Below, piece by piece: positions 55,906-64,000 of a DNA stretch of 64,000 nucleotides. The notes beneath the pieces are model-generated. The model was not told where the DNA came from and searched no databases. It saw only the letters and a list, made by a program, of their open reading frames with translations. The DNA comes from Abiotrophia sp. HMSC24B09 (lineage in GTDB: Bacteria > Bacillota > Bacilli > Lactobacillales > Aerococcaceae), in NCBI RefSeq assembly GCF_001815865.1, contig NZ_KV822187.1:1-64000 (forward strand), in the 5' to 3' direction. Position numbers and translations under genes: made by a program. The first letter of the stretch is position 1. Every line of letters begins with the position of its first letter.

Positions 55906-57240
55906 TTATTTTGCTACCCGTTGGGCATAAGACTCCAAGGCAGCGCGGTAAATAATAGGGTTGGCGACGGTCTCTAATGGATAATAGAGACGGTCTTGGA
56001 AGGCTAATTCTTGGTCCGTCAAGCCTTGTCCAATTGCTAAGGCCAGCGTGTCAGCGTAGGATAGAATATTAGATTCTGAGCGCATTTTGGCCCCCAGAAT
56101 GCGTCCTGTCTCCGCCTCAGTAATGAGCTTGAGATAAACAGGGGTTGAATCAGTTAGGGAGTAGTCGGCTGTAACCGTAACGGTCTGAGCTGGTTGGGCA
56201 CTAGTTCCATTGGCTTCATGTTCCGTCTTAGCCACACTGACCACATATTGGCTGAAGATACGGGAGCCAATGACCCGCAGAGAAGTCGCTTGCTTGACGC
56301 GATTTTCCTTGAGGTTGAAGGCTGCAATCTGACCTGAACGAATGGCATTATTAACCAAGGCGATAAAGTCACGCCCTTGATCAGCATAAGGCACTTGAAC
56401 TAGGTCCCCTACCGCAAAGACATCGGTCACGCTGGTTTCTAAGTAAGGGCTGGTCCAGATTGTCTTGTCTGGATTAAGCTCAACTTGATCCGCCACCAGG
56501 CTGCTATTAGGGAAGAGATTGACCCCCATGAGGATGGCATCTGCATAGATTTCATCACCATCTTCTAGGATAACCCGTAGTGGGTCGGTTTCAACAGAAG
56601 CTACCTTGCTTCCAACGCGTAGGTCGACACCCACGATTTCAATAGCGGCTTCGATTTCTTCAACAAAATCAGCATCAAAATAACGTTCAGCTAGGCTATC
56701 GTTGGCTTCAATCAAGGTCACTTGCTTATTAGAGTTAACTAAGGCTTCACAGGCTTCAATCCCGATTTGCCCCCCACCGACTACCACCACATGCCCAGCG
56801 TCTTCTAGGACCTCTAAGGCATGGTGGGCAGACCCAATGTCCTTAGTCGAAATAATAGCCGGATGGTCTAGATGGGCCACTAAGTGACCTGTTTGCTTAG
56901 AGCCCATAGCCAAGACGAGTTGGTCATAAGGATAATCTGTAATCACTTGGGTCTTCTTATCCTTAACTCGTAACCACTTGGCTTTCATGTCGACTTCAAC
57001 CACTTGATGGCCTAGATAGAGTTGGACGCCAGCTGCCCGCACTTCTTTCTCCGAGATAAAGCTAGCCGCCTCTAATTGGTCTACCTCATGATTGAGGACT
57101 AGGTTCATCCCACTTGGAATGAAACCCACTGTTTCTTGGCTATCGAAGACTTGCACTTCCATGTCCGGGTAGAGTTGCTTGGCTTGGAGCGCACAGCTTA
57201 AGCCAGCAAAAGAACCCCCTATGATAATAGTTTTTGACAT
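55906..57240 (-). CDS. FAD/NAD(P)-dependent oxidoreductase, NADH oxidase-like but lacking the redox Cys
   Basis: A 444-aa flavoprotein of the NADH oxidase/NADH peroxidase/CoA-disulfide reductase family: FAD motif IIGGSFAGLSCA, NAD motif VVGGGQIGIEACEA, ATxxxGD-type DVFAVGDLVQVP and a C-terminal dimerisation domain. The position of the catalytic His10 (GSSHGG in the enterococcal peroxidase) is Phe11, and the position of the redox Cys42 (FLSCGM) is Ser43 (FIPSGM). Without the Cys-sulfenic acid centre, four-electron oxygen reduction to water or peroxidase activity is not expected. It may form peroxide or use another acceptor (inference). It is a single-gene unit 24 bp before the helicase gene. 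Confidence 0.88.
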   Translation of the reverse strand: MSKTIIIGGSFAGLSCALQAKQLYPDMEVQVFDSQETVGFIPSGMNLVLNHEVDQLEAASFISEKEVRAAGVQLYLGHQVVEVDMKAKWLRVKDKKTQVITDYPYDQLVLAMGSKQTGHLVAHLDHPAIISTKDIGSAHHALEVLEDAGHVVVVGGGQIGIEACEALVNSNKQVTLIEANDSLAERYFDADFVEEIEAAIEIVGVDLRVGSKVASVETDPLRVILEDGDEIYADAILMGVNLFPNSSLVADQVELNPDKTIWTSPYLETSVTDVFAVGDLVQVPYADQGRDFIALVNNAIRSGQIAAFNLKENRVKQATSLRVIGSRIFSQYVVSVAKTEHEANGTSAQPAQTVTVTADYSLTDSTPVYLKLITEAETGRILGAKMRSESNILSYADTLALAIGQGLTDQELAFQDRLYYPLETVANPIIYRAALESYAQRVAK

Positions 57241-57314
57241 GACATATCCTCCCTTAAACTTATGACTTACACACTCTTAAGTATACGCCCTTTGGCGCCC
57301 TTTTCAACCGAAAA

Positions 57315-59966
57315 TTAGTCTGCTTGGACAAAAACTTGACGAGGTTTAGACCCGTCTTGTGGCCCGATAAAGCCCTGGGCTTCTAAATCATCAATCAGAC
57401 GTGCAGCCCGGTTGTAACCTATCCGGAACTTACGTTGCAATTGGGAGATAGAGATGGTCTCAAGACCCCGAATCAGCTCAACTGCTTCACCAAAGTATTC
57501 ATCATCAGAGGCGCTGGCTGCTCCGCCAGTCTCATCATCGGATACCATCATGGTTTCATCATACTCTGCTTCCTGTTGATTCTTAACAAATTCCGTAATC
57601 TTCTCAACTTCAGAGTCAGAGATATAGGCCCCTTGGACCCGAACAGGCTTGTTCTTACCCATAGGCTGGAAGAGCATATCCCCACGGCCAAGTAATTTTT
57701 CCGCCCCATTGCTATCCAGAATGGTCCGGGAATCAATACTTGAGGAAACAGCAAAGGCCAAACGGGACGGCACATTGGCCTTGATAATCCCGGTAATGAC
57801 ATCAACCGATGGCCGTTGAGTGGCAATAATCATGTGGATGCCGGCCGCCCGCGCCATTTGGGCAAGACGAATAATAGCCGATTCCACTTCATTGCTGGCA
57901 ACCATCATGAGGTCGGCTAACTCGTCAATGAAGACGACAATCTTAGGCATGGCTTCATAGCCAGTCCCCTGCTCTTTGTTATAGTTATCTACTTGTTCAT
58001 TATAACCATCAATGTTCCGCACACCCGTCGCCGCAAAGAGTTCATAGCGTCGTTCCATTTCCTGAACCACTTTGTTGAGGGCTTGAGCGGCCTTACGCGG
58101 ATTGGTTACCACCGGCGCCAACAAATGCGGCACCCCATCGTACATGGTTAATTCGACCTTTTTAGGGTCAATCATGAGGAATTTAACCTCATCTGGCTTA
58201 GCCTTCATCAGCAAGGAGGTGATGATGACGTTCATCCCTACCGATTTACCGGAACCCGTTGCCCCGGCAATCAGCAAGTGAGGCATTTTGCTCAAGTCAG
58301 CCAAGCAGACCACACCCGAAATGTCGCGTCCAAGTGGCACTTCCAAAATGTGCTTGCTTTCCAGAGCCGCATCAATGATTTCCCAGAAGGAAACAGGACT
58401 AACCTGGGTATTTGGTACTTCAATCCCAATCAAGGACTTGCCCGGAATTGGGGCTTCCATGCGGACATCGCGAGCCGCAAGCGCCAAGGCAATATCATCA
58501 GATAAGGAGACAATCTTGCTGACCTTAACCCCGATGGCTGGCTGAATTTCATACTTGGTAACAGACGGGCCTAAGTTGGCCTTGACTACCTTGGCCTGAA
58601 CGCCGAAACTTTCGAAGGTCCGCTCTAACTTGGCGATGTTCTCATTAATACGGGCGTATTCTTCCGACTGGTCAACAGGCGGTATTTTCTTAAGTAAGTT
58701 CTTACCAGGCAGTTGGTAAGGTTTATGAGCCCGCGGTTTCTTAGCGGCCACTGGCGTCTGAGGCCCTTCTTGTTCCGCCATTTGATCTAATTGGCTGTCC
58801 AAGTCATCCCGCGTTAAGTCAGCTCGTTCATGGGCTTGGGCCTGCCAATGGCCGGCAGCGGCATCTGCTGCTGGCGCTAGTGGCTTGCTAGGTTCAAGTT
58901 CTGGTTCAACCGACGCTAAGTCCGATACTGGAGCTGGCTCTATATCGAAGACATTGTCTTCTGACTCCCAGTCCGCCTCCGCTGGATAAGGATTGGCCAT
59001 AACGATTGGCACTGTGTCTTCTTGGGCGCCTTGGCCTTCTAGATAATCTAAATCTAAGACAGGAGCCTGAGCTCTGCTAGTCTCCTCACCTTCCCAGTTA
59101 ACTACTGGTCGACGTCTGAGACGATTAGGTAGATTGTGCTCCGCATCATCTAGTTCCGGCTCCTGATCTTCCTCCTCGACAAAGCCAAAGAAACGCTCAG
59201 ATAGTGATAATTTACGACTCGAAGATCTGCTTGGAGCTTGTGGAGCGGCTTCCACCTCATCTTCTGAATAGAAGACTTGATTAGCTGGCTCTTGCTCTGT
59301 TGCTTGGCTTGGCGGAAAGAGGCGCCGGCTAAGGCCTTGAATCCCTGTCGACATACGGGCAAACAAGCCTTGCCAAGCCTGCCATGGCAGATTGAGTAAG
59401 AGGGAGAATCCTGCTAGGAAGAGGATGACAACCAGCAGATAGGTGCCCCATTTGCCGAAGAGGTAACCAAAGGTCGCATAGGTCATGGCCCCTAGCATGC
59501 CGCCCCCCATTGGAACGCGGACTTGGCCCATCAAGATCTCATTGCGGAAAATCTGATAGGTCATAGAAAAAATAGACTGCGGCAGTGGTTCCTGGCCGAT
59601 AAATTGGTTGACATGCAGTAGGCTGGTTAGAGCTGTCAAGGTCATGGCGCCACCTAGGAAATGCTGGAGCCGGACCACAAAGAGTTGGCCCTTGACAATC
59701 ATGTAGAGGCCTAAGGCCAAGATAGGCGCTAGTAGTAGCGCATAGGTCTCCCCAACTAGAAGTCGAAAGCCATTAACAATCAGAGCGCCTAGCGCCCCCC
59801 ATTGAAAGAGCCCTAGTAGAGCTACAAAACTTATCATAATACCCAGAATCAAATAGGTGGTATGTTCAGAGAGATTTAGGGCATGTTGCTGACGACTTGC
59901 TTGGGTCTTCTTACCAGGTCTTGAACCTGTTTTTTTCTTGGTGGTCGTCTTCTTCTTCGGCGCCAT
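57315..59966 (-). CDS. ftsK: DNA translocase FtsK/SpoIIIE
   Basis: Pumps chromosomal DNA through the closing septum. The 883-aa protein has a basic N-terminus, four membrane helices (about 30-205), a variable acidic linker (about 215-430), the motor alpha/beta domains with GATGSGKSV (about 565) and FIDELADL, and the C-terminal winged-helix gamma domain ([20 protein letters not shown]) that reads KOPS-like/SRS sequences. The start has GGAGGGG upstream. Confidence 0.96.
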   Translation of the reverse strand: MAPKKKTTTKKKTGSRPGKKTQASRQQHALNLSEHTTYLILGIMISFVALLGLFQWGALGALIVNGFRLLVGETYALLLAPILALGLYMIVKGQLFVVRLQHFLGGAMTLTALTSLLHVNQFIGQEPLPQSIFSMTYQIFRNEILMGQVRVPMGGGMLGAMTYATFGYLFGKWGTYLLVVILFLAGFSLLLNLPWQAWQGLFARMSTGIQGLSRRLFPPSQATEQEPANQVFYSEDEVEAAPQAPSRSSSRKLSLSERFFGFVEEEDQEPELDDAEHNLPNRLRRRPVVNWEGEETSRAQAPVLDLDYLEGQGAQEDTVPIVMANPYPAEADWESEDNVFDIEPAPVSDLASVEPELEPSKPLAPAADAAAGHWQAQAHERADLTRDDLDSQLDQMAEQEGPQTPVAAKKPRAHKPYQLPGKNLLKKIPPVDQSEEYARINENIAKLERTFESFGVQAKVVKANLGPSVTKYEIQPAIGVKVSKIVSLSDDIALALAARDVRMEAPIPGKSLIGIEVPNTQVSPVSFWEIIDAALESKHILEVPLGRDISGVVCLADLSKMPHLLIAGATGSGKSVGMNVIITSLLMKAKPDEVKFLMIDPKKVELTMYDGVPHLLAPVVTNPRKAAQALNKVVQEMERRYELFAATGVRNIDGYNEQVDNYNKEQGTGYEAMPKIVVFIDELADLMMVASNEVESAIIRLAQMARAAGIHMIIATQRPSVDVITGIIKANVPSRLAFAVSSSIDSRTILDSNGAEKLLGRGDMLFQPMGKNKPVRVQGAYISDSEVEKITEFVKNQQEAEYDETMMVSDDETGGAASASDDEYFGEAVELIRGLETISISQLQRKFRIGYNRAARLIDDLEAQGFIGPQDGSKPRQVFVQAD

Positions 59967-60063
59967 AGGGTCCCCTCCTTCATCAATTAGTAAAAATGTT
60001 CATCACTCGCTATTATAGCATAAAATCCCTTAAATAGCATGATTGAGCCCGACTTATCTAAGC

Positions 60064-60091
60064 AAAAAAACGAGGGGAAATCAATCCCCTC
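60064..60091 (-). terminator. Intrinsic terminator of the map operon
   Basis: A 7-bp stem (GAGGGGA / TCCCCTC) is followed by G and seven Ts on the minus strand, between map and ftsK. Confidence 0.85.
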
Positions 60092-60126
60092 TTCCCAATT
60101 ATCTATTAAAGCCGTAAACCAGCTAA

Positions 60127-60885
60127 CTAGCCTTCAGGCACCTGTTGGGTCAGAATGCGCGGTCCTTCCTTGGTAATCACTAAGGAATGTTCATACTGGG
60201 CACAATTGCCCCCATCGCGGGTGCGTGCCGTCCAACCGTTATTATCCATCTTCATTTGCCAAGTACCAGTCGTAATCATTGGCTCAATGGTGATGGTCAT
60301 GCCTTCCTTGAGGCGCAAGCCCTTGCCCTTGGTCCCATAATGCGGAATGCCTGGTTCTTCATGGATGGTTGGGCCAATGCCGTGGCCGATAAAGTCACGG
60401 ACTACCCCATAACCCTTAGCTTCAGCATAGGTTTGAATGGCATGGCCGATATCTCCAATACGATTACCGACTTGAGCTGCTTCAATCCCCTTATAGAGAG
60501 CTTCCTTGGTCACTTCCATAAGGGCTTGATTCTCAGGGCTGACCTGACCGACTGCATAGGTCCAGCAAGAATCTGAAATAGCCCCTGCCAAATCCACGCA
60601 GAAGTCTACTTTAACGATATCGCCATCTTTAAGCACATAATTGGATGGAAAACCATGACAGATTTCGTCATTGACACTGGTACATGTCGCATATTTATAG
60701 CCTTCATAGCCAATTTGAGCAGCGACTGCCCCGGCAGCTTCAATCTTGTCTTGAACAAACTTGTCTACTTGAGCCGTTGTTAGACCTGGTTTAATAAAGT
60801 CACGCAACTGGACATGAATGCCCGCCAAAATCTCGCCAGACTTAGCCATAGCATCGATTTCACGCGGTGATTTTAAGGTAATCAT
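60127..60885 (-). CDS. map: Methionine aminopeptidase, type I
   Basis: Removes N-terminal methionine from new proteins. The 252-aa protein has the metal ligands in VDFCVDLAGAISDS (two Asp), GHGIGPTIHEEP (His and Glu) and the final Glu in YEHSLVITKEGP. The N-terminus ITLKSPREIDAMAKSGEILA is typical. It is 19 bp downstream of an acyl-ACP thioesterase gene. Confidence 0.96.
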   Translation of the reverse strand: MITLKSPREIDAMAKSGEILAGIHVQLRDFIKPGLTTAQVDKFVQDKIEAAGAVAAQIGYEGYKYATCTSVNDEICHGFPSNYVLKDGDIVKVDFCVDLAGAISDSCWTYAVGQVSPENQALMEVTKEALYKGIEAAQVGNRIGDIGHAIQTYAEAKGYGVVRDFIGHGIGPTIHEEPGIPHYGTKGKGLRLKEGMTITIEPMITTGTWQMKMDNNGWTARTRDGGNCAQYEHSLVITKEGPRILTQQVPEG

Positions 60886-60904
60886 GGATTAGATACACTC
60901 CTTC

Positions 60905-61666
60905 TTAGGCTAAGTCCACCGGCTGGTTCCAGACAAACTGAACCAGGCAGGCAACTTTATCCTTACTTAGATTATAAATTTGATGGTCAGTCACCCACTC
61001 TTGGTCGCTTAGAGGGACCAGCTGGCTTCGAATCTCAACTTGGTCGCTAGGCAGGAGTTCACTGCCGTACTTGATATAGCAACTAGAGTATGGCGATTGA
61101 CTAGCTAATTGGTCTAGGGCCCAGCCAATATAGACCAGATTGTTAACATGACCATTTTCGTCGATGACCTCTGGCGTAATAGCTAAAGGCGACGTCTTAC
61201 TTTCTTGAACTTGGTCCCCTTCCCATTTTACCGGATCAAAATGAGCTGGCTCTTCTTCTGCTATGACCAAATTGGCCTCTTGGAAAGACTCAATTGGTAA
61301 GCGCACAATCCGGCGCTTATCCAAGTCCAAGATGACATATTGGGCTTCTACAATGGCCAGCAGCCGGTCCCCTTCATAGAAGCGAAAACGGCGATTACAG
61401 AAGAAACGGTTGGCTTCGCAGAGCAAGGTTTCTACCCTTAAGTCTTCCTGACCCTGATATCGATCTACTAGCTCCAATCGGTATTGCGTAACAATCCAAG
61501 ATTGGGTCTCACTGACAAAGGCATAGTTGAGTTGGGTCCGAACCACTTGGTCATGGGCGCCAGAGGTGATAAGAGCATAACGAATCATACGCTGGGGTTC
61601 AATAATCCCCTGCTTGTGGACTATTTCTTGACGTGGGAAAAACTTAGAAAAGCGGGTTTGAACCAT
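60905..61666 (-). CDS. Acyl-ACP thioesterase
   Basis: A 253-aa double hot-dog protein of the bacterial acyl-ACP thioesterase family. The C-terminal half holds the catalytic region DENGHVNNLVYIGWALD, with the conserved Asn-His-x-Asn and Tyr-x-x-Trp pattern. It releases fatty acids from acyl carrier protein, perhaps to tune lipid composition. It lies between a small GlsB-like gene and map with short gaps (15 and 19 bp). Confidence 0.9.
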   Translation of the reverse strand: MVQTRFSKFFPRQEIVHKQGIIEPQRMIRYALITSGAHDQVVRTQLNYAFVSETQSWIVTQYRLELVDRYQGQEDLRVETLLCEANRFFCNRRFRFYEGDRLLAIVEAQYVILDLDKRRIVRLPIESFQEANLVIAEEEPAHFDPVKWEGDQVQESKTSPLAITPEVIDENGHVNNLVYIGWALDQLASQSPYSSCYIKYGSELLPSDQVEIRSQLVPLSDQEWVTDHQIYNLSKDKVACLVQFVWNQPVDLA

Positions 61667-61681
61667 CGATACACCTCTTTA

Positions 61682-61927
61682 TTACTTGCTTGAGACCGTT
61701 AAATTAACCAGTAACCAGGCTAAACCTAGGAAGAGCCCTGCCCCCAAGAAGCTTGGGATAGGCGCAAATCCGTAGATGGCAGGCCCTAGCTTGAACCAAA
61801 AATAATTACCAATCCAGGCACCAATTAGGCCGGCTACCATGAAGCGACTTCTGCTTTCAGGTAGCTCATGGTAGAGTAAGGCCATGAGCCAGCCCAGGAA
61901 GACGCCAACTAATAAAGATATTACCAT
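61682..61927 (-). CDS. Small membrane protein, GlsB/YeaQ/YmgE-like
   Basis: An 81-aa protein with three hydrophobic segments. The GLIGAWIGNYFWFKLG...IPSFLGAGLFLGLAW pattern resembles the GlsB/YeaQ/YmgE (transglycosylase-associated) family of stress-related membrane proteins. The similarity is moderate. It is 22 bp after gor and 15 bp before the thioesterase gene, so it is part of the same operon. Confidence 0.65.
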   Translation of the reverse strand: MVISLLVGVFLGWLMALLYHELPESRSRFMVAGLIGAWIGNYFWFKLGPAIYGFAPIPSFLGAGLFLGLAWLLVNLTVSSK

Positions 61928-61949
61928 TATCTCGCCTCCAGCTCAAGTC

Positions 61950-63302
61950 TTAACGCATGGTAACAAACTCTTCCGAACCGGTTGGGTGAATGGCGATTGT
62001 CGCATCGAAGTCCGCCTTGGTCGCCCCCATCTTAATGGCCACCGCGAAGCCTTGTAGCATTTCATCCACTCCTTCACCAATGGCGTGTAGGCCGACAATC
62101 TTCTCCTCAGGGCCATGGCAAACCAGCTTAAACTTAGAAGGAACATTGAGCCCGGCAGCCCGTTGATACATGGAGTTGAACTGGCTAGTGTAGACTTTAA
62201 GATTGTCTGCACCGAATTTAGCTTCTGCTTCTTCTTGAGTGTAACCCACTGTGGCGATAGCCGGGTGGGAGAAGACAACTGTTGGAATTTGGCTGTAATC
62301 AATAGCGGCAGAGGTTGCCCCATTGAAGAGGAATTCTGCCACATGACGGCCTGCGCGGATAGCGACCGGCGTCAAGGCTGGGCGACCGATTACATCCCCT
62401 ACTGCATAAATATGTGGGACGGCCGTCTGATGTTGGTCATTGACTTGGATAATCCCTCGTTCATTGACTTGAATGTCGGTATTTTCCAAGCCTAGGGCGT
62501 CGGAATTAAGGGCCCGACCAATGGCTGCAATGACCCGATCCACTACTAAGACTACTTGACCTTGAGACAAGCATTCAATCTTGCCATCCTGGCGACGACG
62601 ATAGGCGTCGAACTGGGTATGAGCGTGTAAAGTTGGGCCATGTTCTGCCATGGTATCCAACAAGGCTTGGCTAAGCATGGAGTCAAATTTACGTAATGGG
62701 CGGTCAAAGCGGACTACTAAGTGAGACTCTACCCCCAATGCGTGTAAGACACCGGCCAACTCTACAGCAATATAACCTGCGCCCACAACGGCAACTGATT
62801 GAGGCAGGTCTTGCCATTCGAAGAAGGAATCAGACGTATCCAAGAGCTCGTGGCCTGGCACTTGTGGCACCGCTGGACGGCCACCTGTGGCAATCATAAA
62901 GTAACGTGCAGAATAGGTCTGACCGTTAACTTGAACCGTATGATTATCGACGAATTTAGCATAGCCTTTGATGTAATCAATGCCATTATTTAATAAGCCA
63001 CGTTCATAGCTAGCGCGGGCATTGGCCACATAAGTATCACGAGCCTTAACAAATTCCTGGTAGTTAAATTGATAGTGAACATCTTGGAAACCATAGCCTG
63101 GCCCTACTTGGTTCATAACATCGGCCATATGAGCCGCGTACCAGGTGATTTTCTTAGGCACACAGCCTTCGTTAACACAGGTACCTCCTAAGCGTTTGCC
63201 TTCTATCAAGGCTACCTTGGCGCCGTACATAGCCGCGCGATTGGCTGTCGCCACACCGCCGCTACCGCCACCAATTACAATTAAATCATAGTTTGCAGTC
63301 AT
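61950..63302 (-). CDS. gor: Glutathione-disulfide reductase
   Basis: Reduces glutathione disulfide with NADPH. The 450-aa FAD protein has the redox-active GGTCVNEGCVPKK (Cys42, Cys47), the NADP-binding VVGAGYIAVELAGVL and the C-terminal active-site HPTGSEEFVT. The start has AGGAGG upstream. It is first in the gor-GlsB-like-thioesterase-map unit. Glutathione synthesis genes are not in the window, so import or synthesis elsewhere is assumed. Confidence 0.94.
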   Translation of the reverse strand: MTANYDLIVIGGGSGGVATANRAAMYGAKVALIEGKRLGGTCVNEGCVPKKITWYAAHMADVMNQVGPGYGFQDVHYQFNYQEFVKARDTYVANARASYERGLLNNGIDYIKGYAKFVDNHTVQVNGQTYSARYFMIATGGRPAVPQVPGHELLDTSDSFFEWQDLPQSVAVVGAGYIAVELAGVLHALGVESHLVVRFDRPLRKFDSMLSQALLDTMAEHGPTLHAHTQFDAYRRRQDGKIECLSQGQVVLVVDRVIAAIGRALNSDALGLENTDIQVNERGIIQVNDQHQTAVPHIYAVGDVIGRPALTPVAIRAGRHVAEFLFNGATSAAIDYSQIPTVVFSHPAIATVGYTQEEAEAKFGADNLKVYTSQFNSMYQRAAGLNVPSKFKLVCHGPEEKIVGLHAIGEGVDEMLQGFAVAIKMGATKADFDATIAIHPTGSEEFVTMR

Positions 63303-63373
63303 GCAAATACCTCCTAATAATCTCTACCCTTATATACTACACCATTTGGTCCAAAATCCCTTCTATAATGCTC

Positions 63374-63400
63374 AAAAAGCGGGAGACAGGCTCCCGCTTT
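63374..63400 (-). terminator. Intrinsic terminator of the GNAT gene
   Basis: A perfect 10-bp stem (AAAGCGGGAG / CTCCCGCTTT) with a 5-nt loop and trailing Ts on the minus strand, 7 bp after the stop. Confidence 0.92.
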
Positions 63401-63407
63401 CTATCAG

Positions 63408-63938
63408 CTATAAGTCAATCCAATAACGACATAAGAGATTGCCGCCTGCTTCCGTCACCACATTTTCCAAAATACCGCCATTCTTCTCAATGACGCGTGC
63501 CGAACCTAGATTGGTCTTGTCACAGGTAATCAGTAGTCGTTGGAGCCCTTCTTGACGGGCCTTATCTAGAGTTAAGGCCAAAAGTTGAGTGCCATAGCCT
63601 TGGCCCCAGCAATCTGGCGCAATTGAGTAACCGACATGACCACCGAACTGACGTAAATAATCCGTTAATTCAAGCCGCAAATTACTTAGACCAACCAAGC
63701 GATCACTGGCACCATCCTGCTCCAACACTAACCATATTTTGGCTGGCGCGTAGCCCTCGGGTAGGGTCTCCCGTTTGGTCATGGCCACTTGTCTTTGATG
63801 CCAAGCCGCCATATCGTCATAGTTTTCAAGGTCACCACAGCCATGGGCGACTAATTGACGCTTGAGATAGGCCTGACGATAGGCTGCCAGTGCCGGATAA
63901 TCAGCTGGACTAATCTCCTTAAGATATAAGTTACTCAT
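63408..63938 (-). CDS. GNAT family N-acetyltransferase
   Basis: A 176-aa acetyltransferase of the RimJ/RimL-like GNAT group, with the acetyl-CoA motif CWGQGYGTQLLAL and the later VIEKNGG. The substrate is unknown. The ATG at 63938 (MSNLYLKEI) has GGAGG 6 nt upstream; the ATG just before it is only 3 nt from the SD. The preceding gene ends 24 bp upstream, so they may be co-transcribed. Confidence 0.88.
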   Translation of the reverse strand: MSNLYLKEISPADYPALAAYRQAYLKRQLVAHGCGDLENYDDMAAWHQRQVAMTKRETLPEGYAPAKIWLVLEQDGASDRLVGLSNLRLELTDYLRQFGGHVGYSIAPDCWGQGYGTQLLALTLDKARQEGLQRLLITCDKTNLGSARVIEKNGGILENVVTEAGGNLLCRYWIDL

Positions 63939-63961
63939 CATAAGCCTCCTTTTCACTGCTA

Positions 63962-64000
63962 CTAGCCATTGGCTTGTTGTAGCTGCATACGATACATTTC
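63962..64000 (-). CDS. 3' end of an unidentified gene (partial)
   Basis: The last 12 codons of a minus-strand frame (EMYRMQLQQANG, then TAG) reach the window edge, 24 bp before the GNAT start. The tail resembles the ends of ABC exporter ATPase/permease proteins (for example ...YEMYRxQ), but this is too short to assign. Confidence 0.35.
   Translation of the reverse strand, partial: EMYRMQLQQANG

Noticed and set aside
1-64000. Search for CRISPR arrays, tRNA or rRNA genes, insertion sequences and prophage genes
   Set aside because: No regularly spaced repeats, no cloverleaf-like or rRNA sequence, and no transposase, integrase or phage structural protein was seen by reading.

Overview
The window is a stretch of ordinary chromosome from a low-to-mid GC Gram-positive coccus of the order Lactobacillales. 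Family members such as PolC, CcpA, LexA (205 aa), RecU, YneF, YnzC, ComEA/ComEC, SatD, the T-box before glyQ and a YSIRK-type surface protein all point to Firmicutes. The gene set and base composition fit an Aerococcaceae-like organism (Abiotrophia is one possibility), but that placement is inference. No rRNA, tRNA, CRISPR array, prophage or intact insertion sequence is visible.

Layout (most genes are on the minus strand, so transcription runs from high to low coordinates). 1-1279: 5' part of a YSIRK/PgrA-like surface protein. 1.8-9.2 kb: uppS-cdsA, rseP and polC, each transcription unit closed by its own hairpin. 9.2-12 kb: a YitT-type membrane protein with a small partner, yneF-ynzC, and divergent lexA with an SOS box. 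12-20.4 kb: obg, an OatA-like acyltransferase, rnz, an SDR dehydrogenase, a LapA-type protein, recJ and apt. 20.4-26.7 kb: glyQS behind a T-box, and dnaG-rpoD. 26.8-31.4 kb: UMF1-type transporter, ysxC, clpX, tig. 31.4-33.9 kb: an extracytoplasmic methionine sulfoxide repair operon (ccdA, TlpA-like lipoprotein, msrAB). 34-37.3 kb (plus strand): recU-pbp1A. 37.4-41 kb: ABC exporter pair with a tandem-domain lipoprotein. 41-44.2 kb: comEA-comEC. 44.3-50.6 kb: dnaE, pfkA, pyk. 51-53.6 kb: satD with a membrane partner, then ccpA. 53.6-54.5 kb: an AT-rich gap without a convincing gene but with a strong orphan terminator. 54.5-64 kb: a CshB-like helicase, an NADH-oxidase-like flavoprotein, ftsK, map, an acyl-ACP thioesterase, a GlsB-like protein, gor, a GNAT acetyltransferase and the tail of one further gene.

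The genes cover replication (PolC, DnaE, DnaG), repair and recombination (RecJ, RecU, LexA), envelope synthesis (UppS, CdsA, PBP1a, OatA-like), protein quality control (ClpX, Tig, Map), glycolysis and its regulation (PfkA, Pyk, CcpA), redox protection (MsrAB/TlpA/CcdA, Gor) and competence (ComEA/ComEC). I found no clearly new multi-gene system. The points most worth a second look are: paired palindromes carrying the satD promoter elements; a flavoprotein that has lost both hallmark catalytic residues (His and Cys) of the NADH oxidase/peroxidase family; the AT-rich gap with an orphan terminator; a perfect 22-bp inverted repeat after rpoD that lacks a U tract; an OatA-like protein without the usual membrane-domain histidine; and an operator-like inverted repeat at the inferred pfkA transcription start.
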